Source: Streptomyces sp. SID12488 (GTDB taxonomy: Bacteria > Actinomycetota > Actinomycetes > Streptomycetales > Streptomycetaceae). From it: a DNA stretch of 64,000 bases. Of this stretch, positions 59,251-64,000 are shown piece by piece. The stretch spans positions 841,674 through 905,673 of the forward strand of contig NZ_JAAGLT010000001.1 of the NCBI RefSeq assembly GCF_010548275.1, in the 5' to 3' direction. Positions within the stretch are counted from its first letter, which is position 1, and every line of letters begins with the position of its first letter. A program made the position numbers and the translations under genes. The notes beneath the pieces were generated by a model. That model saw only the letters and a program-made list of their open reading frames with translations, made no database searches and was not told where the DNA came from.

Positions 59251-60462
59251 ATGACCGCACGTATCACCGCCACCAGCGCGGAACCCGAGGGCGACCGCCT
59301 GCCCCCTGTCCGTTTCGCCCTCGAACCGCACACCTGGAAGGAGATCGCTCACCTTCTGGCCAACCTGCCGATGGCGCTGTTCGGTTTCGTGTACGTGGTG
59401 ACCGTGGTGAGCGTGGGTTCCGCCCTCACCTTCACCGTGATCGGTCTTCCGGTGCTCGCCGCCGCACTGATGGGCGCGCGTCTGCTGGGCCGGTTCGAAC
59501 GGGCGCGGGCCAGGGTTCTGCTCGGAGTGCGGGTGGACGAGCCGAGTCCGCTGCCGCTGAGTGCCGGGCGGGGCGCCCGCAGCCAACAGCTCGGGTTCTT
59601 CGGGCGGTTGATGCTGGCGCTCAAGGACCCGGTCGGCTGGCGCACCATGCTGTACGACTTCATCAGGCTGCCCTGGGGCATCCTCACCTTCACCGTCGTG
59701 CTCGCGTCGCTCTTCGTGCTGTGGCCGGTGCTGCCGTTCCTGGCACGGGGGCTCACGAACGTGGACCGGATGATGGTGCGTGGGCTGCTGTCGCCCTCCG
59801 ACGAGCTGGAACGCCGTATCGCCGAACTGGAGTCCGATCGGGGGGTCGTGGTCGACACGGCCGCAGCCGATCTACGGCGTATCGAGCGCGATCTGCACGA
59901 CGGGGCGCAGGCCCGGCTCGTGAACCTCGCGATGGGGCTCGGGCTCGCCAAGGAGAAGCTCCTGGAGGGCCAGGCCGACGAACACGTGGCGGCGATGGTC
60001 GAGGAGGCGCACGGAGAGGTGAAGCTCGCGCTTCAGGAGCTGCGTGACCTGGCGCGCGGGATCCATCCGGCCGTGCTGACCGACCGCGGGCTGGACGCGG
60101 CGCTGTCCTCGGTGGCCACGCGGTGCACCGTGCCGGTGAAGGTGAGCGCCGACCTGCCGGCCAGGCCTGCCGCCGCCATCGAGGGCATCGCCTACTTCAC
60201 GGTGTCCGAGCTGCTCCAGAACATCAGCAAGCACAGCGGGGCGCGGAACGCCTCCGTCGACGTCTGGCGCACCGACGACCGGCTGCTGATCCAGGTCTGG
60301 GACGACGGGCGCGGCGGTGCGCGGCTCGACGGCGGTACGGGGATGGCGGGCCTCGCGGACCGGCTGGGCGCGGTGGACGGGCTGTTCGTCATCGACTCGC
60401 CCGAGGGCGGCCCCACGACGGTCACGGCCGAGCTGCCCTGGCGGGAACGGGTCGAGGCGTAG
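59251..60462 (+). CDS. Two-component sensor histidine kinase 1 (PF13796-type sensor, HisKA_3)
   Basis: 403 residues. Four hydrophobic segments in two pairs form a Streptomyces sensor domain (LPMALFGFVYVVTVVSVGSALTFTVIGLPVLAA ... PWGILTFTVVLASLFVLWPVLPFL). The HisKA_3 phosphorylation site is in ERDLHDGAQARLVNLAMGL. The HATPase domain has the N-box TVSELLQNISKHS and G-boxes DDGRGG and GMAGLADRL. Very similar to the next kinase, so a tandem duplication. The ATG at 59251 has only a weak ribosome site. The signal is unknown. Its position next to the complex I operon hints at membrane energy status, as inference only. Confidence 0.94.
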   Translation: MTARITATSAEPEGDRLPPVRFALEPHTWKEIAHLLANLPMALFGFVYVVTVVSVGSALTFTVIGLPVLAAALMGARLLGRFERARARVLLGVRVDEPSPLPLSAGRGARSQQLGFFGRLMLALKDPVGWRTMLYDFIRLPWGILTFTVVLASLFVLWPVLPFLARGLTNVDRMMVRGLLSPSDELERRIAELESDRGVVVDTAAADLRRIERDLHDGAQARLVNLAMGLGLAKEKLLEGQADEHVAAMVEEAHGEVKLALQELRDLARGIHPAVLTDRGLDAALSSVATRCTVPVKVSADLPARPAAAIEGIAYFTVSELLQNISKHSGARNASVDVWRTDDRLLIQVWDDGRGGARLDGGTGMAGLADRLGAVDGLFVIDSPEGGPTTVTAELPWRERVEA

Positions 60463-60493
60463 GTGTCGGGGCGCGGGTGTCCAGGCGTAGGTA

Positions 60494-60510
60494 GGGAAAA
60501 CCCCCGGGGG
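60494..60510. promoter_or_regulatory. GGGAAAACCC-type motif, site 2
   Basis: GGGAAAACCCCCGGGGG lies 32 nt after the kinase 1 stop codon and 155 nt before kinase 2. Confidence 0.45.
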
Positions 60511-60664
60511 AAGACGCCTACGTGCTCCATGGTCCGTGGCGTTCGGTGCGAGCAGGCTGATGACAGACGAGCAGGACACCTGCAAGCGGTCAGACAGGCA
60601 GATGGCTGGCCAGTCGGCTGAACCGAACGACTGATGAGTCGACCTAGCAGAACGGACTGGACCG

Positions 60665-62035
60665 ATGGCCATGGAGTACGGACAGGGGTACGGGCGGCAG
60701 GGCGGCCCCGGGGCCGGATTCCACGGCACGGCCGGCGGGGGCACCGGGGAGCGGCGGCATCGGTTGCCGGCCGCGTTGCGGGCGCCCGTCGAGGCGCGCA
60801 GCTGGCGGGAGTTCGGGTATGTGCTGCTGAGCCTGCCGGTCAGCTTGCTGGTGTTCTCGTACGCCGTCACCCTCGCCTTCACCGGCTCGCTTCTCCTCAT
60901 CACCTTCCTGGGGATTCCGGTGCTGGCCGTGGGCCTGGCGGGGTGCCGGGGGTTCGGTGTGCTGGAGCGGAAGATGGCGCGTGGGCTGCTCGGGCTCGAT
61001 GTGGCCGAACCGGAGCCGGTGCGGGGGCGGAAGCCCGGGGCGGCGGCCTGGATGGGGGCCGTGCTCAAGAGCGGGACCTCGTGGCGGCATCTGCTGTACT
61101 CGGTGCTGCACATGCCGTGGGCGGTGTTCTCGTTCGTGGTCTCGGTGATCTTCTGGGTGTACGGGTGGGCGCTGTTCACCTATCCGGTGTGGTTCTGGCT
61201 CCTCCCGATGTACGGCGGACAGGACGGCCTGCAGCTGTACGGCGACGAGACCCACAGCATCTATCTCGACAACCCGTTCGAGATCACGGTGACCGCGCTG
61301 GTCGGGCTGTTGTTCACCATGGCCACGCCCTGGATCGTGCGGGCACTGACCCTCGTGGACCGGCTGATGGTGCAGGGGCTGCTCAGCCCGTCGCGGCTGG
61401 CGACGCGGGTCGTCGAGCTGGAGTCCGACCGGGGGGTCGTCGTCGACACGGCTGCGGCTGATCTGCGGCGTATCGAGCGGGATCTCCACGACGGGGCGCA
61501 GGCGCGGCTGGTGGCGCTGGCCATGGATCTGGGGCTCGCGAAGGAGAAGCTCACGGAGGATCCGCAGGCGGCGGCGCGGATGGTGGGCGAGGCGCACGGT
61601 GAGGTGAAGACGGCGTTGCAGGAGCTGAGGGATCTGGCGCGCGGGATTCATCCGGCGGTGCTGACGGACCGGGGGCTGGATGCGGCACTGTCCGCGGTGG
61701 CCTCGCGGTGTGTGGTGCCGGTACGGGTGGAGGTGGACCTGGTGGAGCGGCCGGCCGCGGCGATCGAGGGGATCGCGTACTTCACGGTGTCGGAGCTGCT
61801 GCAGAACATCAGCAAGCATGCGCGGGCGACGGGGGCGTCGGTGGATGTGTGGCGGGTGGAGAACCGGCTGATGCTGCAGGTGGTGGATGACGGGGTGGGC
61901 GGTGCGGATGCCTCCGGCGGGTCAGGGTTGGCGGGGTTGGCGGGGCGGCTCGATGCGGTGGACGGGATTCTGGTGGTGGATTCGCCGGTGGGTGGGCCTA
62001 CTCGGGTGACTGCGGAGTTGCCTTGGCGGGGGTGA
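60665..62035 (+). CDS. Two-component sensor histidine kinase 2 (paralogue of kinase 1)
   Basis: 456 residues. Gly-rich N-terminus, then the same paired-helix sensor domain. It has an extra Tyr/Trp-rich extracytoplasmic loop (WFWLLPMYGGQDGLQLYGDETHSIYLDNPFE) that kinase 1 lacks. The kinase core is nearly identical to kinase 1 (RRIERDLHDGAQARLVALAM; YFTVSELLQNISKHA). The loop suggests it senses something different from its paralogue. An ATG at 60671 is an alternative start. Both kinases precede one response regulator. Confidence 0.94.
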   Translation: MAMEYGQGYGRQGGPGAGFHGTAGGGTGERRHRLPAALRAPVEARSWREFGYVLLSLPVSLLVFSYAVTLAFTGSLLLITFLGIPVLAVGLAGCRGFGVLERKMARGLLGLDVAEPEPVRGRKPGAAAWMGAVLKSGTSWRHLLYSVLHMPWAVFSFVVSVIFWVYGWALFTYPVWFWLLPMYGGQDGLQLYGDETHSIYLDNPFEITVTALVGLLFTMATPWIVRALTLVDRLMVQGLLSPSRLATRVVELESDRGVVVDTAAADLRRIERDLHDGAQARLVALAMDLGLAKEKLTEDPQAAARMVGEAHGEVKTALQELRDLARGIHPAVLTDRGLDAALSAVASRCVVPVRVEVDLVERPAAAIEGIAYFTVSELLQNISKHARATGASVDVWRVENRLMLQVVDDGVGGADASGGSGLAGLAGRLDAVDGILVVDSPVGGPTRVTAELPWRG

Positions 62036-62106
62036 GGTTGGTGTGGGCGCGGGGGTGGTGGTCGGGTTGTTTCGCCCCCGCCGCCCTTACCCATCCCATC
62101 CTGTTC

Positions 62107-62175
62107 CTGGGGGCTGTGCCCCCAGACCCCCCTCCGGCCCTGAACGGGCCTTGTCCTCAATCGCCGGACGGGCTG
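62107..62175 (-). repeat. Dispersed Streptomyces intergenic repeat, copy 2
   Basis: Reverse-orientation copy of the element at 12148-12218, about 90% identical. Its hairpin arms CTGGGGGC (62107-62114) and GCCCCCAG (62118-62125) are preserved. Confidence 0.85.
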
Positions 62176-62262
62176 GAAATGCGGGGCGGCGCTTGAGGGA
62201 TGCCACTGGGTGGGAAAAGTACCGCCTGGGCGGCAGCCGCCTCGCGCTCGCGACCCGGGGGT

Positions 62263-62272
62263 GGGAAAACCC
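62263..62272. promoter_or_regulatory. GGGAAAACCC motif, site 3
   Basis: Perfect GGGAAAACCC, 78 nt before the response regulator start. Possible autoregulatory site. Confidence 0.45.
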
Positions 62273-62350
62273 GTCGACAACAACCCCTTCCTCGTCCGAA
62301 TACTGGGATGCTGGAGCCTTGTGTTCGGACAGGGTGGGGAGCCGGGAATC

Positions 62351-63022
62351 GTGGGAGACAGGGTGCGGGTGGTCATCGCCGAGGATTCGGTGCTGCTGAG
62401 AGAGGGCCTGACCCGGTTGTTGACCGACCGTGGGCATGATGTCGTCGCCGGTGTGGGTGACGGGGTCGCGCTGATCAAGACCATTACCGAGCTCGCCGCA
62501 CAGGACGAGCTCCCGGACGTGGTCGTCGCGGATGTGCGGATGCCGCCCACCCATACCGACGAAGGGGTCCGAGCCGCCGTACAGCTGCGGAAATCGCATC
62601 CGGGACTGGGTGTGCTCGTGCTGTCGCAGTACGTCGAGGAGCGGTACGCGACCGAGCTGCTGGCCGGGTCCAGCAGGGGCGTCGGGTATCTGCTGAAGGA
62701 CCGGGTCGCCGAGGTGCGGGAGTTCGTGGACGCGGTGGTGCGGGTGGCCCAGGGGGGTACCGCGCTCGACCCGGAGGTCGTGGCCCAGTTGCTGGGCCGC
62801 AGCCGGAAGCAGCACGTGCTCGCCGGGCTCACTCCCAGGGAGCGCGAGGTGCTGGGGCTCATGGCGGAGGGCCGGACGAATTCGGCCATCGCTCGTCAGC
62901 TCGTCGTGAGTGACGGTGCCGTCGAGAAGCACGTCAGCAACATATTCCTGAAGCTGGGGCTCTCCCCCAGCGACGGCGATCACCGGCGTGTACTGGCCGT
63001 TCTGACCTACCTCAACACCTGA
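62351..63022 (+). CDS. NarL/FixJ-type response regulator
   Basis: 223 residues. Receiver domain with acidic ED at the N-terminus (VVIAEDSVLLREGL), the phospho-Asp in VVVADVRMPPTHTDEG and the Lys in YLLKDRV. C-terminal LuxR HTH (LTPREREVLGLMAEGRTNSAIARQLVVSDGAVEKHVSNIFLKL). GTG at 62351 is chosen because GGGGAG lies 9 nt upstream; GTG 62363 and ATG 62210 are in frame too. Likely phosphorylated by one or both upstream kinases. Candidate binder of the GGGAAAACCC motifs. Confidence 0.94.
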   Translation: MGDRVRVVIAEDSVLLREGLTRLLTDRGHDVVAGVGDGVALIKTITELAAQDELPDVVVADVRMPPTHTDEGVRAAVQLRKSHPGLGVLVLSQYVEERYATELLAGSSRGVGYLLKDRVAEVREFVDAVVRVAQGGTALDPEVVAQLLGRSRKQHVLAGLTPREREVLGLMAEGRTNSAIARQLVVSDGAVEKHVSNIFLKLGLSPSDGDHRRVLAVLTYLNT

Positions 63023-63033
63023 CCACTTGACAC

Positions 63034-63048
63034 CTGACAGGCTGTCAG
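63034..63048. promoter_or_regulatory. Palindrome upstream of the oxidoreductase gene
   Basis: CTGACAG-G-CTGTCAG, a perfect 7-bp inverted repeat, 12 nt after the response regulator stop codon and next to a TTGACA at 63027-63032. Candidate operator or short terminator. Confidence 0.4.
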
Positions 63049-63216
63049 TGCCGCGGGGCAGGAAATCGTGACAAGTCCGGGCGCCGTACCGTCTCAAAAT
63101 GGCGTCCATCATGCGATCGGTCCCGGGAAGGCCACCCTTACCGACGTACTGTTGATCCTGGGAGGGTCCGCGGGAGGACCGGTCCCAGGCCGCCGCCTCG
63201 AAGGAGGTCCAGTTCA

Positions 63217-64000
63217 GTGACCAGCCAGGTCAGCAGTCCAGCGGAGAGTTCAGCGGAGAAGGCCGGCTCGGACGTCGGAGCCGTCGGAGCCGTCGTGGGA
63301 GAGCAGCGCAATCCAGCGGGCGTGAAGGACGTACGCCGCCTCGATCGGGTGATTATTCGGTTCGCGGGGGATTCCGGGGACGGTATGCAGCTCACGGGGG
63401 ATCGCTTCACCTCCGAGACCGCGTCGTTCGGGAACGATCTGTCGACTCTGCCGAACTTCCCCGCCGAGATCCGAGCGCCCGCAGGCACCCTGCCGGGCGT
63501 TTCCTCGTTCCAGCTGCATTTCGCCGACCACGACATCCTCACGCCCGGGGACGCGCCCAACGTGCTGGTCGCGATGAACCCGGCCGCGCTGAAGGCGAAC
63601 ATCGCCGATGTGCCGCGCGGCGCGGAGATCATCGTCAACACCGACGAGTTCACCAAGCGGGCCATGCAGAAAGTGGGGTACGCGGCCTCGCCGTTGGAGG
63701 ACGGCTCGCTGGATGGGTACAGCCTGCATCCTGTGCCGCTGACCACCCTCACGGTCGAGGCGCTGAAGGAGTTCGCGCTCTCCCGCAAGGAGGCCGAGCG
63801 CAGCAAGAACATGTTCGCGCTGGGCCTGTTGAGCTGGATGTACCACCGGCCCACCGAGGGCACCGAGAAGTTCCTGAAGGCCAAGTTCGCCAAGAAGCCC
63901 GAGATCGCGGCGGCGAACATCGCCGCGTTCAGGGCCGGTTGGAACTTCGGGGAGACCACGGAGGACTTCGCGGTCAGTTACGAGGTCGCGCCGGCCACCA
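63217..64000 (+). CDS. 2-oxoacid:acceptor oxidoreductase alpha subunit (right end cut)
   Basis: Only the first 261 residues are visible. The N-terminus after a 40-residue Ala/Gly-rich leader reads RVIIRFAGDSGDGMQLTGDRF, the gamma-domain signature of the fused alpha subunit of 2-oxoglutarate:ferredoxin oxidoreductases (KorA/OorA type). FPAEIRAPAGTLPGVSSFQLHF and NPAALKANIADVPRGAEIIVN follow. GTG at 63217 with AAGGAGG upstream. A beta subunit is expected just past the window. It would decarboxylate 2-oxoglutarate to succinyl-CoA and reduce ferredoxin. Cytosolic. Confidence 0.92.
   Translation, partial: MTSQVSSPAESSAEKAGSDVGAVGAVVGEQRNPAGVKDVRRLDRVIIRFAGDSGDGMQLTGDRFTSETASFGNDLSTLPNFPAEIRAPAGTLPGVSSFQLHFADHDILTPGDAPNVLVAMNPAALKANIADVPRGAEIIVNTDEFTKRAMQKVGYAASPLEDGSLDGYSLHPVPLTTLTVEALKEFALSRKEAERSKNMFALGLLSWMYHRPTEGTEKFLKAKFAKKPEIAAANIAAFRAGWNFGETTEDFAVSYEVAPAT

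Larger units (their letters stand above)
62036..62350. other. Intergenic region between kinase 2 and the response regulator
   Basis: 315 nt without a gene. It contains the dispersed repeat copy 2 (62107-62175), a GGGAAAAGT variant (62212-62220) and a GGGAAAACCC motif (62263-62272). Confidence 0.6.

Overview
This window is high-GC actinobacterial chromosome, almost certainly Streptomyces. The evidence is strong third-position GC bias, GTG/TTG starts, GTGA/ATGA stop-start overlaps, Streptomyces-type intergenic repeats, and a gene order that I recall as the S. coelicolor core region from the str operon through rpoCB, nusG-secE, rpmG, tRNA-Tyr, yajQ and htpX to a second nuo cluster, read here in reverse. 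No rRNA operon, CRISPR array, insertion sequence or prophage was seen.

Layout. 1-2.2 kb: a truncated XRE/DUF5753 regulator, a divergent RsbW-like ATPase and a GNAT protein. 2.2-6.5 kb: a secreted GH115 alpha-glucuronidase and GH10 xylanase pair for glucuronoxylan breakdown. 6.6-11.0 kb (minus strand): rpsL-rpsG-fusA-tuf with its promoter and terminators. 11.4-19.6 kb (plus strand): a Crp/Fnr regulator followed by a tight five-gene cassette encoding a class III nucleotide cyclase homologue, a P-loop/HEAT-like protein, an SPFH/coiled-coil protein, a PycTM-type membrane effector and an M48 membrane protease. 19.7-33.9 kb (minus strand): rpoC, rpoB, rplL, rplJ, two lipoproteins, rplA, rplK, nusG, secE. 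34.0-45.4 kb: tRNA-Trp, aminotransferase, deaminase, murB, an MFS pump with its TetR regulator, two MaoC/Had-type proteins, rpmG, tRNA-Met, tRNA-Thr, an amidohydrolase, an NAD-binding protein, a small Cys-pair protein, tRNA-Tyr, yajQ. 45.4-49.1 kb: small membrane proteins, a permease, a SUKH protein, yccF, htpX. 49.3-59.0 kb (minus strand): a partial complex I operon nuoABCHIJKLMN without D, E, F or G. 59.2-64 kb: two paralogous sensor kinases, one NarL-type response regulator, and the start of a 2-oxoacid:acceptor oxidoreductase cut by the window edge.

The most interesting part is 11.4-19.6 kb. The cyclase homologue keeps the two metal Asp residues (44 apart) and the Asn/Arg pair of class III cyclases but lacks the adenine-specifying Lys in my alignment. 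The fourth gene looks like a Pycsar TM effector. This suggests an expanded Pycsar-like nucleotide-signalling immunity locus in which an NTPase-like partner, an SPFH scaffold and a membrane protease are added to the known two-gene core. The cyclase and the NTPase-like protein share a near-identical 18-residue Gly-rich motif encoded by an exact 28-bp repeat. A perfect match to the Streptomyces Crp consensus GTG-N6-GNCAC lies about 85 nt upstream of the cyclase, and a Crp-family gene lies just before it.

Other signals are an electron-input-less complex I next to a ferredoxin-type 2-oxoacid oxidoreductase, a recurrent GGGAAAACCC motif around the two-component genes, a matched pair of TetR operators, several leaderless-type starts, and an unoccupied tRNA-Tyr locus known as an SLP1-type attachment site. 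All assignments are from reading the sequence. No database search was run.
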